From assembly GCF_016808335.1 (NCBI RefSeq), contig NC_053150.1:30744238-30808237 (forward strand): DNA of 64,000 nucleotides, given 5' to 3'. Each line of letters begins with the position of its first letter. The stretch's first letter is position 1. The position numbers and the translations under genes are program-made. Source of the stretch: Panicum virgatum. Taxonomy: Eukaryota > Streptophyta > Magnoliopsida > Poales > Poaceae. Of this stretch, positions 40,639-52,400 are shown in pieces. A model generated the notes under the pieces. The model ran no database searches and had not been told where the DNA came from. It worked only from the letters and a program-made list of their open reading frames with translations.

Positions 40639-42670
40639 ATGGAGTGCCGGCTCCCGCTGGTGCTCGGCCTCCTCGCCTGGGCCGCGGCGGCCGCCACGGG
40701 GGGCAGCGCGCAGGCGCTGGCGTGCGAGCCCCACAACCTCGCCACCCAGATCACGCTCTTCTGCATGCGGGCGGGCCATCCCACCGCGCCCTGCTGCGAG
40801 CCGGTCGTCGCCTCCGTCGACCTCGGCGTCTCCTGTCTCTGCCGCGTCGCCGCCCAGCCGCCGCTCGACCTCGCCCGCCTAAACGTCTCGGAACTCCTCG
40901 CGCTTTACACCGCGTGCGGGCGCCTGCTGCGCACCGGGGGCGCCCACCTCGCCGCCGCCTGCCAAGGTACGTGATGTCCGCGCCCGCCCGCCCGCTTCTT
41001 CCCTCTCTATCTGGATCTGCGTCAGTGCCTTGCGCGAGTTGGGTGTGAGATTGCTGTACATGTTAGTGCTCCTGGTTTGTAATTTTTTGCCTCCCTCTCT
41101 ATCTGGATCTGCGTCAGTGCCTTGCGCGAGTTGGGTGTGAGATTGCTGTACATGTTAGTGCTCCTGCTTTGTAATTTTTTTTGCCTCTTGAGTTGTTCGT
41201 AGTTGCGATGTGTTCATGTTGTGCTAATTAATGTTGTGCTACTGCTTTGTGTTTCATTGCGTGGTTGCGATAGTGTTTCGTTGCGAGTTCCCATCTTCGA
41301 ATGTTAATAATTGGAATCTGCTCTGCTTAAAGGGCGTGCAATCAGAAATGCTCTGCTTATTTAAAGAGCCTCTTGCTACTGCTGCGCGAAAAAGGTTTGT
41401 TGCGTTTCTAACTTGTAACCGTCCTCCTCTATCTGATCCTGTGCAGCAGACAGTGCACAGCCTGCAGCTTTTCAGGATTCCGGCTGCAAAGACCATGCTG
41501 TTTGGTTTCTCTTTGCCCCCATTTTGTTTCTTGGCGCTCACGTAATGGCGCCTCGATGCATGCTTTTTCTACCCAAAGACGATACTACCCTTGCAACATA
41601 CTATAGTATATTCTCTGCTGTTTGAATCTGTGAATTATTGTGGACTAACGCCGTTAACCTCTCTTGTCTCTTTGCGTGCAGTTCCGTCGCCCCCTGCCGC
41701 CGTCCCCATCATCGCCCCACCGCCTCCTGCCGCGCCTCGCCACAGGCGGCTGCTGCTGCCGCCGGCACGTGTGTCCAGGCCACCGAGAGGAGCCTGCAAC
41801 AGCTCTGCTCTCGCCTTCACGGTTGTGGACCAGTGCCCGTCGTCCCCCGTGGAGCCGCCGCCTCTAGGCTGCTGCGCGGGTGTGCTGGAGATCGTGGACA
41901 GCGCGGACCGCTGGTGCCTTTGCAGGGTCGCTGAGGAGATGGGATTCTACGATTCCGACATGACCGTGGACATGGTCTGGAGCCTCTACCGGATTTGCGG
42001 GGGCCGCCAGGAGGCCGTTCCCAATGACCGGGAGAGTTGCAACCATGTGCCGGCGCGGTCTCCGCCTCCGCCTCCTCCCCCTCCGCCCCGCCAGCTGCCC
42101 CCGCCGCCCCCGCCATCGCGGCCTGCTCGACAAGAAGGCCTGGATGGTTGGAGGCTGGCCCTCTTCATCGCGTCGGTCGTGGTGGGCGGCAGCATAGTGG
42201 TGTGGCTGTCGTTGTGGCTCGCATCTTGGCTTGTGTCCTTGAGCAGGACGCCGGCGGCGGCAGAAGGTATATATTGCTCTGCAGCTTTGCCTTAGTTTGG
42301 GTCAAAATATATAATGCAACATTAATTAATTCAAACGGTCCGGGGCATGCAACTAATCATTCCATCAATTCTTTAATCTGTCTGTGCAGTCGGCTCCACG
42401 GTGATACCAGCAGCGGGGTCTATCGGACTTCCCGTGGGCCAGCAGGACCAAGTCCAGGAGGCGGTACGCGCATCTGGCGCTGGTGGTGGCCTTCCTCCCA
42501 TAGGCGTACAGGATTCGCCGCCTCCGGCTCCGCTGAGGTTCTCGCCGGGCCACATCCGAGCGCTGGTTAAGGATTTGTTGGAGCACTTCAAGTGGGCCCC
42601 GCCTCGCAGGAACGACCCCGCCTCCACCGGTCCGCCCCCGACCCCCCCGTTAGTGATCCAAGGATCTTGA
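40639..42670 (+). CDS. Membrane-anchored protein with two LTP-like eight-cysteine domains, join(40639..40966,41682..42266,42390..42670)
   Basis: Three exons join in phase: G|GTACGTG donor, GTGCAG acceptor at 41681, G|GTATAT donor, GTGCAG acceptor at 42389. They encode 397 residues. A hydrophobic signal peptide (residues 1 to about 26) precedes domain 1, which has the C..C..CC..CxC..C..C order ('APCCE', 'SCLCR'). Exon 2 starts Pro-rich, then carries domain 2 with the same eight cysteines ('GCCAG', 'WCLCR'). A Pro-rich stalk and one membrane helix ('ALFIASVVVGGSIVVWLSLWL') follow. Exon 3 gives a Pro-rich cytosolic tail. The domains belong to the plant LTP/2S-albumin helical superfamily and may bind lipid at the cell surface. 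The Met at 40570 is in frame but would precede the signal peptide, so I prefer 40639. No defect is seen. The product is unnamed. Confidence 0.85.
41001..41184 (+). repeat. 92-bp tandem duplication in intron 1
   Basis: CCCTCTCTATCTGGATCTGC begins at 41001 and again at 41093. The two units are almost identical by eye, so the duplication is recent. Confidence 0.85.
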
Positions 42671-43201
42671 CATGCATGATAGGGCTCTTCTATCTTGCTC
42701 TCCTGGGGACGATGTCCTCCTGACCACTATATGGGCCTGAGGCCATTATCTACTATTTGTTGCTTAGGCCCAAGACCGTATATCGAACTGGGCTGAGCCC
42801 ATGGACCTCGCTACCGCGGCGGCATGTGTCGCGGGTAATAGGATCGGTCGTCGGGAATCGAAGGCGTCGAGTAAATCTTCTCTACTACTAAATTGAACAT
42901 CGGGAGAGAAAACTTTCGTGCGACTATAACCACTTCCCATGTGGCTTTGTTCAACCTGGTAGTGGTCTGGGTTGAATTTGGTTTTAATGGGCCGGTTTTG
43001 TTATTTGGTTTCAATTAATTTGGTGTGTAGTGGATCGACACATCTAGTGGACTGATTTGATTTGTTCTTTCTCTTTACTAGTTCGATTCGGTTTGTTTCA
43101 GTCTCAAACCTAATCCTCTAGTCCTTCCTCCCGTCGCTGCGGGCTGTGGCCGGGGGGCTCGTGCGCCGGCGCGCCACCGGGGCCGCCGCTTCTCCGCTGC
43201 C
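42671..43201. other. Intergenic, no gene recognised
   Basis: 3' flank of the LTP-like gene, followed by AT-rich sequence that becomes GC-rich after about 43100. Confidence 0.5.
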
Positions 43202-43339
43202 GGGGTTGCCCCTCTCGTCGCTGCGGACGAAGAGCTCGTGCGCCGTCGGGGTCGCCCCTCCCGTCGCTACGGACGAAGAGCTCTTGCACCGCCGGGGTCG
43301 CCCCTCCCGTCGCTGCGGCCGGAGAGCTCGTTCTTGCGC
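43202..43339 (+). repeat. 46-bp tandem repeat, three copies
   Basis: Units start at 43202, 43248 and 43294, each GGGGTYGCCCCTCYCGTCGCT-like and containing GAAGAGCTC or GGAGAGCTC. Open frames on both strands here arise from the repeat and GC bias. Confidence 0.8.
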
Positions 43340-43539
43340 CAATCTTGCTGGTGCCGCTGCTCCCCCGACGTCGGGGCCGCCGCCGCCGCCAGGGGCCTCT
43401 GCACAACTGCACCCGCATCTCCGGCGCAGCGGCCGAGCCATCCTCTGTAATTGAGTGTCTCTTCGCGTTTGAAATCTCGGGATTTTATTGCGGGCATCCT
43501 ATGCGCTCGATTTGAGCCTCGGTGGTAAATGCTTCCACG

Positions 43540-43737
43540 GTTGTCGCGGCAGAAGCTCTCGTCGCTCCAGCAGTTCTCGTCGATGATGGTGGGGAACCGC
43601 CGGTCATGGGGGTAGTTCTGCCTCCACATGCATGCCAGCAGTGAAGAGGTGAAGACGCATTTCCTGAGGGACTCTGTCCTCACGCATGCTTCGATCACCC
43701 GCTCCGCTGCTTGGGCCTCTACCCTTGCCGTGTGTTT
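43540..43737 (-). pseudogene. Exon fragment of a cinnamoyl-CoA-reductase-like (NAD(P)-dependent reductase) gene
   Basis: On the minus strand an acceptor (TTTTGACAG) opens a frame with '[17 protein letters not shown]', '[15 protein letters not shown]' and '[14 protein letters not shown]'. These are the helix and VFTSS/DE-W segments of the CCR/dihydroflavonol-reductase-like extended SDR family (family knowledge). The catalytic Y..K part, the NAD-binding first exon and the C-terminus are absent nearby. The frame runs into unrelated sequence after the Asn at 43540. I read it as a relic or captured exon. Confidence 0.65.
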
Positions 43738-43914
43738 CTGTCAAAATCAACATCACTTCAGCCCGTATGTCATTTCAATCTTCCATTAACTACTACAATT
43801 TGATCGATTCAAAATATCTTGCTAGCACAAGAAAAAAGTTTCACCGCTAAAATTCGAGAAACAAGCGCATTTGTCCGCAGCAGATAGATGGTAAATGAGC
43901 TCTACTCCATCCGT

Positions 43915-44064
43915 CCTGAAATATAAATTATTCTGGGAGTGTTTTACTGTATCCAGATTCATAGAATGTTCAATAAATCTGGACATATAATTTGTTTAGA
44001 TTAAGAGAATGTTCAATGAATCTGGTAAAATGCCAGAATGACTTATATTTGAGGACAGAGTGAG
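43915..44064. mobile_element. Stowaway-type MITE, diverged
   Basis: The left end is CTCCATCCGTCCTGAAATATAA and the right end is the complement of CTCACTCTGTCCTCAAATATAA. TA flanks are at 43913-43914 and 44065-44066. Confidence 0.75.
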
Positions 44065-44338
44065 TATGTGCGTTAGGCAAATTGACAGAAAGGACTAAGA
44101 CTGTGGCTTAGCAACCTAATCAAGATTTTTACCGAACTTAATACGAGCACGAAAGTCAAAGGCTGTCCAGGTCAATTTCAGTTACCACAACATATGACAG
44201 TCAAAACCGCTTTGTCGTGTGAGATGTCCTGTCCGTCTGATCAAAGAAGCTCCTCATGCGATCCCCAAGTCCCGTCGCACGCCTTCCTAGTGATGCCGCC
44301 CTATCCCTGTCACACGCCATCCTCGCGAGACGCTTGGT

Positions 44339-44430
44339 CCCCCACGATCCCATCCCGTCGCGCTGTCATTCCCTGCGATCTCGTCCCCCACGATCCCAAC
44401 CCGTCGCGCTGTCATTCCCAGCGATCTCGT
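44339..44430 (+). repeat. 46-bp direct repeat, two copies
   Basis: CCCCCACGATCCCATCCCGTC at 44339 recurs at 44385 as CCCCCACGATCCCAACCCGTC, followed by the shared GCGCTGTCATTCCC and GCGATCTCGT. The open frame over it (44194-44673) is probably not a gene. Confidence 0.75.
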
Positions 44431-44728
44431 CGCACTGCCTCCACCCATCCTTTGCGATCCTTTCCGGCGATCCCGCCTCCAGGCCCGTCAAACGCTGTCT
44501 TCCTGCGCCCCGAGATCCATCGCGCTGCCCGCCAGGATAAATGTAGGTTCGACCCCCAATCACACACCTCTTATTCCAGGATAAATGTGCGTACGCAGAG
44601 ATTCGAACTCGTGTCCAATGGCTCGCCCATAGTCTCCGCTACTATCCCACCCACTCAATACATGTGTACATAGGAGACGCTATCCTTTTGAAATAATCCG
44701 GGAGGACCATTTAGTACCGGACCATGAC

Positions 44729-45023
44729 CATTTAGTACCGGACTATAACACCACCCGGTACTAAATGTGGCATTTAGTACCGGGTGGTATTATAGCCCGC
44801 TACTAAATGGGGTGTGTGTGTGGGGGGGGAGCCATTTAATACCGGATCATAATACCAACCGGTGCTAAATAGTGGTATTTAGTGCCGGTTGGTGTTATGG
44901 TCTGGTACTAAATGTCTCCAGGGGGCGCTGTGCTATACAATCGGTATTAAATTGGCATTAGTACCGGGTTTAAAGCAACCGGTACTAACTCAAGGTGAAT
45001 GAATGACTCTTTTTCTGGTAGTG
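44729..45023. mobile_element. CACTA-derived MITE with two consecutive long hairpins
   Basis: Arms 44729-44767 and 44771-44809 are inverted copies with a 3-nt loop. Arms 44833-44871 and 44876-44914 form a second hairpin with a 4-nt loop. All arms start or end in CATTTAGTACC-like sequence. The right edge reads TTTTTCTGGTAGTG (ending 45023), the complement of a CACTACCAG CACTA terminus. I found no left terminus. Confidence 0.65.
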
Positions 45024-45127
45024 TCCTATACATTTGTCCTAGCTATGGTTAAATCCGGGACCAATAAAGTCTTTTGTCCCGAATCTATAATCTAGGATCC
45101 GTAGGAGGCAAAAAAAATCTTTTATCC

Positions 45128-45179
45128 CGGGTGGGCACTTCAATCGGGACTATTTAGTCCCGATTGAAGTGCCCACCCG
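45128..45179. repeat. Perfect 25-bp hairpin with 2-nt loop
   Basis: Arm 45128-45152 (starts CGGGTGGGCACTTCAATCGG) is repeated exactly inverted at 45155-45179 with loop TT. It is the centre of another MITE whose flanking sequence spans about 45050-45190. Confidence 0.9.
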
Positions 45180-45232
45180 AGACAAAATAGGCTAGCTCCA
45201 ACTCATGTTTTATTTATCTCGAGCTCTCTCTT

Positions 45233-45646
45233 TGTCAGACCTGAGGCAGCGGGACAACTTATAGGCATAGATTGTTCTAGAGCAAGAAATAACGCATGGA
45301 TGTACCTTGCCTCTTTTGTAACTACCCGAATAGGTGTGAACTAGCTGCAGTGTAAGAAAACTACCCGACCGGGTTGTAGTCTCCAACAGTACCCAGCTAG
45401 GACTTTCCATGTAACTCTATCCCCCCCCAGAATATACAAAGACGAGCAGGTACCCCCTCGAAACATATCAACACCTAAGGCAATACAAGCAACCACACAT
45501 GACATAGGATATTACGCACCTCGCGGCCCGAACCTATCTAAATTCTTGTGTTCCTTGCACCATCGAGTTTCAGAGCTAGTCGATCCCTTGCCTACAATCC
45601 TACTGCTAAGGTATCCCTGAGCAGGCTTAGCAGCTAAACACCGACA
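45233..45646 (+). repeat. 5' LTR of the second Tat-type element (414 bp)
   Basis: Aligns along its whole length with 55501-55917, with many substitutions. Its TATA region reads AATATACAAAG where the 3' copy has AATATATAAGG. Confidence 0.88.
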
Positions 45647-45648
45647 GC

Positions 45649-45666
45649 TGGCGTGCCAGGTAGGGG
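45649..45666 (+). other. Primer-binding site
   Basis: TGGCGTGCCAGGTAGGGG, two bases after the LTR end. Confidence 0.75.
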
Positions 45667-45692
45667 AGTCGGTGAGTTCATCGGCGAATTCA

Positions 45693-47728
45693 ATGGCCGG
45701 ATCAAGCGACGACAACCCTATGCCTGAGGGCACGACTCTTGTTTTCAGTTCATGGGCCTATACGGCTGATGGATCGGGCGGCTTCTCTAGCCACCTCATC
45801 ACGCCTAAAGAACCAGAAACGAAAACTAACAACCAACCCGCCGAAACATACAATGCCGCAGAATTCGGCGGGAACCAAGCTCTATCCCAGCTCGTTTCGG
45901 AAACCGTCGAGAATGCATCAACTCCAACTCACCCTCAAAAGTTAGCCGAGTTCGATACAAACTCCAATTTCGAAAATTTTCAATTTTCCGAAACTCTTGG
46001 AAAATACGTGGCTTACCTCAAGTCAATCAAACGCCCTAAGATCGTCAACTCAGAACTACTCGATGGAGTAGATTGAGTTTTCCGATCAATCGCAGGGTGC
46101 ATCAAGCTTGCGAAATCTGCTCTCGGCTCATTCAAGTCTTAGCAGAACCCAGAAACATTAAACTCACCACAAGAGTGGTCGGGCGATATGTTCTCAGGGA
46201 TCGATCGAGTAGACTCTACACTCATTGTCTGCTTTAATATGGCCGAAAGTACTCTGCAAAACAAGAAACAAAATTCGGTGGGAAAATTATGTGGGAAACC
46301 TGAGAAGGCAAACCCCAGACTTGAACGGATGGGACCGCCTCTCTCAGGGAAACCCCCGAATCCCTCACCGAAACCTGCTCACAAGTGGAGTCCCGAACCA
46401 ACCGATGTTTCTAATCCCCTATTTGATCAGGATTTCGATCAATTCATGGAAAGTTTCAACAACCTCGAACCATATGATGATCTCGAGGATTGGTCAGACA
46501 ATGTCGACTTGTTTATGGATGCCGTGTCCCACTCACCACACATGGCAGACATCCTTTGGGAGGAAGTCAAGCTTAAGAAGCAAAAGGGAACTTTCAAAAC
46601 CCCCCAAAAAAATCTAGGGAGTCAATTTTCGACAAACCATGGACAAAAGAGCCAGAAGGATTAACTCCTGCCCAATCCTGGCTACATTGGATGAACAAGA
46701 ACGCCCTCCAAGTAGAGATGGGCATCCCACTTCTCATTCACCCAAAACATACATACTCCAAAATTGGTGGTCTAACCGATTCCGGCTCCGAGTACTCCTA
46801 CGATTCGGAGGATGAGCTGGATAACCTGATCTATTACAACAAAGAAGTCAAATCCAACTCGACTAAGAACTTCAAGTCTGATCAGAACTCCTTGCTCAAC
46901 TTGGTCATATATGCGACACCGGAAGGACACACGGTACGCTTGGAAGAACTGGGGCTCAAGAACCAATCTGTTGAGGCCTCCAGCCCTTAGGTGGACGAGC
47001 TTCCGTTCCAAGAAGGTGCCCCATTATACTCGCTGGGAAACAATGAAAATCAAGAGGTCGAGAATCTCTACATGAAATCCTCATGATTCGCATCTCTGAG
47101 CTCCATGAATTAGATGATGATTCAATGGAACGTCTCAATCTTGACAACTACAACTCCGAGGACTACGACAAGTACCTCTCTAACAACATGCATGGAAGCT
47201 ACTCCCTCGGCGATCACTGAAGTCAAGACTACTATCAAACATGATCCGCCTCCAGCTCCACCAGCCGTGACGGTGACCGTCCAGTTGGAAGATGAGCCTG
47301 TGGTGGAGGATCTTTACGAGCGCCGTCGTGTACTCAATCAAAAGAGGGCATTCAGGCGCCAGCGTGCCATCAACCATCGACAAGAACTACAGAGCAACAA
47401 CTACGACTATTCAAACAGCGATCTCTGCAACATGATCAACATTGTGCGTGATGCACGCAATGTGATCATCTCAAGGAAAAATAAGTGTGAGGAGATAGAG
47501 GCTTACAACCCTTCTTCCAATTACCGCATCCCAGCACACATCTCTGGATCTTTCAAGAAGCACAGGCAGACAAGTACCACTCCTCAGGGCAAGTCCCGTG
47601 GTCAGCACCGTGCAGAAGTGCCTATTGGAGGAGACAAGATCAACAAAATGCTCCAACGCAAGTTCTTCATGGACCCAAAGAGCTCCCATACAGTCTTCCA
47701 GTGCAACACACTCCACAAAGCTCTCTGA
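45693..47728 (+). pseudogene. Gag-like region of the second Tat-type element, broken
   Basis: Open pieces follow one another in the plus strand. One starts at the ATG 45693 and ends at TGA near 46076, followed by 46188-46664, 46691-46990 and about 47114-47728. They are rich in Asn, Ser, Pro and charged residues. The last is basic with 'ERRRVLNQKRAFRRQRAI'. I do not see a clear gag domain or zinc knuckle. The call rests on position after the primer site and on similarity of arrangement to gag-only Tat derivatives. Confidence 0.5.
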
Positions 47729-48070
47729 GCACTTCTGGTGAACGAAACTTTGCCAAAAATCTAGTCGACTACCTTGTCGATTAGAATTATACCTAAATAT
47801 TTTCATAATCAGTCATGTAAACCATTGCTCAAGTACTCGTTACTATGAGCAAGGGGTAGGTCTTAAGAGTCAGAGTCTGTCATTTTTCAATTCTTGTAAT
47901 CGCGACAGTTATCAAAAAAGTTGATTTCCGTATAAATCGACTACTTGGCTTCTTCCCTCAATCACGACCTACACCCCTCTGTGGAATTACTTCGAGTCTC
48001 TTGTCACCCCTTAAGACATGCGACAACTATCGTTAGTCCTTAGGCTACGTCCTAGCTTAGGAGTATCTCC

Positions 48071-48525
48071 AAAGTGAGTCTCATTTGGGTAACCCAACGG
48101 GGTTAATCCTAAACGGTCGACTTTCGAGGTTACTCCAGTACTCAAGTAGGACATCCAACTTGCTGGCTCGAGTAGGTTTTGGATATCTCCAAAGTGAGTT
48201 CCACTTGGGTAACCTGACGGGGTTAATCCTAAATGTTTGACTTTTGAGGTTACTCCAGTCCTCAAGTAGGGCACCCTACTCGCTGGACCGAGTAGGTTTT
48301 GGATATCTTTGAAGTAAGTCCCACTTGGGTAACCTAACGAGGTTAACCCTAAATGGTCAACTTTAGAGGTTACTCATTCCTCAAAGTAGGACACCCTACT
48401 CGCTCGATCGAGTGGGTTTTTGAATATTTTCAAAGTTATTCCCACTTGGGTAACCTGACGAGGTTAACCCTAAACGGTCAACTTTGAAAATTACTCCAGT
48501 CCTTAAGTAGGACGATCTATTTAAC
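48071..48525 (+). repeat. 120-bp tandem repeat, about four copies
   Basis: Units start at 48071, 48191, 48311 and 48432. Each has CACTTGGGTAACCTGACG-like sequence, GGTTAAYCCTAAA and a CTCGCTGGACCGAGTAGG-like stretch. Confidence 0.88.
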
Positions 48526-48585
48526 TCTCGAGAAGATCTCAAGTCACAGAGCTTATCAAAGGGCAGGACAATACTTGCGTTTCAT

Positions 48586-48855
48586 GGTACCCCGAGTAGT
48601 TGACGGGAGTTTCCCGCTTGCTTGGACCACCGAGTTCGTAAGATATTGCCTTCGTTCTTGGTACCCCGAGTAGTTGACGAGAGTCTCCCGCTTGCTTGGA
48701 CCACCGAGATTGTTACACTAAGTTCTTGGTACCCCGAGTAGTTGACGGGAGTTTCCCGCTTGCTTGGACCACCGAGTTCGTAGGGTGTTACATTCTTGGT
48801 ACCCCGAGTAGCTGACGAGAGTCGCCCGCTTGCTTGGACCACGGAGTTCGTAGGA
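48586..48855 (+). repeat. About 70-bp tandem repeat, four copies
   Basis: GGTACCCCGAGTAGTTGACG starts units at 48586, 48660, 48728 and 48798. The first 48 bases or so are conserved and the rest varies in length. Confidence 0.88.
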
Positions 48856-49440
48856 TACTGCACTTGTGCTTGGCACCTTGAGTCCGAAGCATTATGTTCT
48901 CATGTCTTGTGCATGGAGTTGTGTTGTGCTTGCAATGGCTTTATCCATGAGCCACCTTTCAGTGCACAAACCCAACCAGCCAGCTTTATAACACATTCTT
49001 TAAAAAGAAACGCTCTTCGGGCCACAACTTGATTATTTTCCTAGTTCTTTTGCCCTTGGTTAATCTCATCAGATTCAATCCTAACTGGTCAGCACTAGGA
49101 AGCCTCTCCAGGTTCTAGTACAGAACAATCTACTCGAATACTATCGAGCAAAATTAAACAACTTTGGCTCCACTCTAAGGAATAAGCCAGGGCACACTAC
49201 AAGACAGATTTTCTATTTCTGTCATTATGTCGAGTAGGCGCGTTGCCGCCAAACTTAAAAGTACTCGCCCAGAGACTTTCAAATAATACTACTCGACCAC
49301 AAAGGACTTCTTAATCCTTTATACGTCAACAAATACTTAGTGACAAGCAAATTTAAATATTTGTACAAAATTTAAGAGTATTTGGAGGCTTCAGAAGCCC
49401 ATTACATCATCCCTTCACAAATACAAAAGCCCAGAAGATC

Positions 49441-52400
49441 AGGCATTGCCCAGGCCGTCTACTATCTTATCAGCAATAGGTGAGACTTCAAAAAGGTACT
49501 GGTCAAACTGCTCTTCACTGCAGTCTGACTTCACGCCCTCACCTACCGGATCCAGTGGTGTCTGTGGCCAGTAATACTTTACCAACCCCAGTACGTGGGA
49601 CACATACTGTTGGGTGGTCATCGAGACATACTGCAGAAAGCTTAAGGAACTTTCCGAAGGTTCCCCGCCAAAGAAAGCGGCGCCTCTGCATTGTCCTCAG
49701 GTATCTCTACCATGTCGACCACAGTTTGGGCTGCAACCTTCAACTCCTCGAGTTCGTGTTGCAGTATAGTGTTGGACTCTGACAAGTTTTTCACTTGTTT
49801 TAGCGCTTCAAGCATCTCCTTATCGGAGTCCGTCTTGATCTTCTGCAGCTTTCCAAATTCATCTGCATTTCGGTACATAAGAATCTTTAGATCAAGCACC
49901 GTGCTCTCCTCAATCTTTAATGTTTTTTTGAGGGCTGTGTATTTGGTTAAAAGAAATTCTTATGAACACCAGATGGACGAAACAAGTCGACTGCTTTATA
50001 AAGGCAGACACTAACCATTTTTTATCTTTGGAGATCATCTTATTTTTCTCCACAAGAGCAGCCTTCTCGGACGTGAGCTTGGACACTTGATCCTTCAGAG
50101 CGAGTAGATCTAAATTTACCTGGGGCTTGTTGCTCCCCTGCTCCATCAGCTCCTTGTTGGCGGTCGATATCGATGATTTTCGCCGCCAACGCTCCGCCTA
50201 ATATCATGAAACATAGGCCATAACCATGCCATAACCATTATTACTAATGAGTTCCGCAAGTTTTGGTGTTTATTTGACTTCAGGAACAACATATCCAAAG
50301 TTGACCCAAAACGGACACTTTTTGGACCGGAAGGCCCGAATCCGGCCGACCGGCATACTTTCTTTGCATGAGATTTTACCAGTATCATCCAGAGGGAGAA
50401 ATCAAGCCATTCCAATGGGTAGGACCTCAAAATGTACAAGTTAGACCCGGAAGGCTTGAACCCATATCCAAAGTGAAGGCATCCTGGGCCATGATCAAAG
50501 CACAATTGTCCACCCCATCAAGGAATGATCTATGGCTAGAGAGGATCGTGTCGGTGCAATGGAGGGACGAAATCCCTCCAGAGCCAGGTTGCCCGACCAA
50601 TGAAAAGTCGGTTTGACGAACGACCTTTTGCACCGACCTCTAGAGAGCATCAGGAGCGTCCAATCGAAGGCGGTGGACAGATGGCATGATTCCTAGGCCT
50701 GCCGGCCTAAAGGAGGCCGCCCAGCTTAACTTTGTCACGCCATGTGTCCAGCCTTCGCGTGGAACTCAAGCACCGCCTCTACAATTGCTTACAACCGGCG
50801 CTACCTGAAATAACTGCCGAGAACCGCCTTGGAAGCACTATAAAAGGGAGCCCCCACCCCTCATTCAAGACACACTATTTGGTGAAGGGAAGAGTCCCAA
50901 GCAAGATGTAGTTCATCTTAGTAGAATAGGGAGAGTGTAAGGTGAGAGTCTTGGCGAAAGCCAAAGTAAATGAGCGGTGCCGAGTTCTCTCGGCCTTACT
51001 CCATTTTGTAAGCCACCTCGGAGGAATGGAATATCTTCGGAGTGAAGTTCCTCGTCTCTCTCCGGTATCTCACTAGTCTTTCTCTTTACTTCAGTTACTT
51101 GTTTACTTTCTGTCTTTGATCTGCGGGATCGCTAGTCTGCGTAAGTAGCAAGTTCAACTTATTTGAGAGTCCTTTCTGTCTTGCCCATAGGTAGGGGTAC
51201 ATAACTCGATAGTGTTGGTCGTGTTGCCTAGACTTGGTTAGTTACCTCGGGTTGTGTTCCACCCCACAGCACAGCAGTGGTAGGCGGTAGGCGGTAGGTG
51301 GTGACAGCCCTATCCGTCCTTTGTAGTCCACCATGTTCGAGTGCTTTCATAGCAGTAGTTGCTGACGGGCATTGGACTCCCTTCTCACCCCAGTCTAAGT
51401 CCTTCTCTTAGGCCACCGAAACAGATCATGATAGTTTAGTGCAAGTCTTTTGGGTAATGAGTTGGCTAATCGACGTTAGACCCTCTGCCCACTTACCTCT
51501 CTTCTCCTGGTGGGTCCGGCTGAACTAGTTCTAGGTCTGGTCGCATTTTATCGTTCCCCGTGGATTCGATATCCTGGAATACTCCAAGGTGAAAGCTACA
51601 TCAGTCTCTATGCACATGCGGAGTAATTCGTTTAGGCTAAGGAGTGCCAGCACTCTTAAAAACACAAAAGAAAAAGATAAGTATCTAACTACTCGATCTA
51701 TAAAAGTTAAGTACTTGAACCATCGATTACTTACCTCTAAAAGCTTTTGCACAAGGCCCATGTGCTCTTGTGCAAGCTTTATCCTATCTACTTGTGGCGG
51801 GGTACTTCCCGATGGGGCAATAGAAGTGTTCGCCCCCACCACAAGCGACGCTTCCACATGCGCCGTTTCCCCAACTTTCCCCGCAGGATCCTCCTGATTG
51901 AGAGGGCCTAGGAAAAATTCTTCGAGTAAAAAACAGAACAAAGTGGAGAAAAGTGCAAATTGGACGAAAGGGCATAATGGACTTACCCGCAGGGACATCT
52001 TCCAACTGCTTTCGCTCTTCCTCTGTTTCAGGAATTGGCGAATCCCATAGCATGGAATCCGCCATCTCCTCTACCGCACGAGCATCTGCATCAGCAGTAC
52101 TCATAGGATCCTCCGTTGAAGGCTTGGGGGTTGTGGAAGTACTCCCACCAGACCCTCTGGTCTCCAGGATCACGTTACTGCACATATGTCAGAGTTAAAA
52201 GTACTCGACATATGGACAAAAACCTGAAATCAAGTATCAAGATATGTACGCGGGTGCCCTCTTCATAGACAGCTTCTTCGCCACGGATAGCTTGGGGAGG
52301 GCCCCGACGACTAGCGCCCTACTCCCATCATCCCTGGCGTCTTCCTTGGAACTACACGCTAGCGCAGTCTTCTGCGGTAGGGTAGTTCTTGTCCCCTTTC

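Noticed and set aside
43118..43454. Overlapping frames of about 100 codons on both strands
   Set aside because: Generated by the 46-bp GC-rich tandem repeat.
44557..44640. tRNA-like B-box sequences such as GGTTCGAC and GATTCGAAC
   Set aside because: No cloverleaf or matching A box at suitable distance could be formed. I found no tRNA or rRNA gene in the window.
44194..44673. 159-codon frame
   Set aside because: It runs over a 46-bp direct repeat, is Pro/Ser/Arg-rich and resembles nothing known to me.
48071..48855. CRISPR-like regularly spaced repeats
   Set aside because: Whole units repeat, including the would-be spacers, in a eukaryotic retroelement. These are ordinary tandem repeats.
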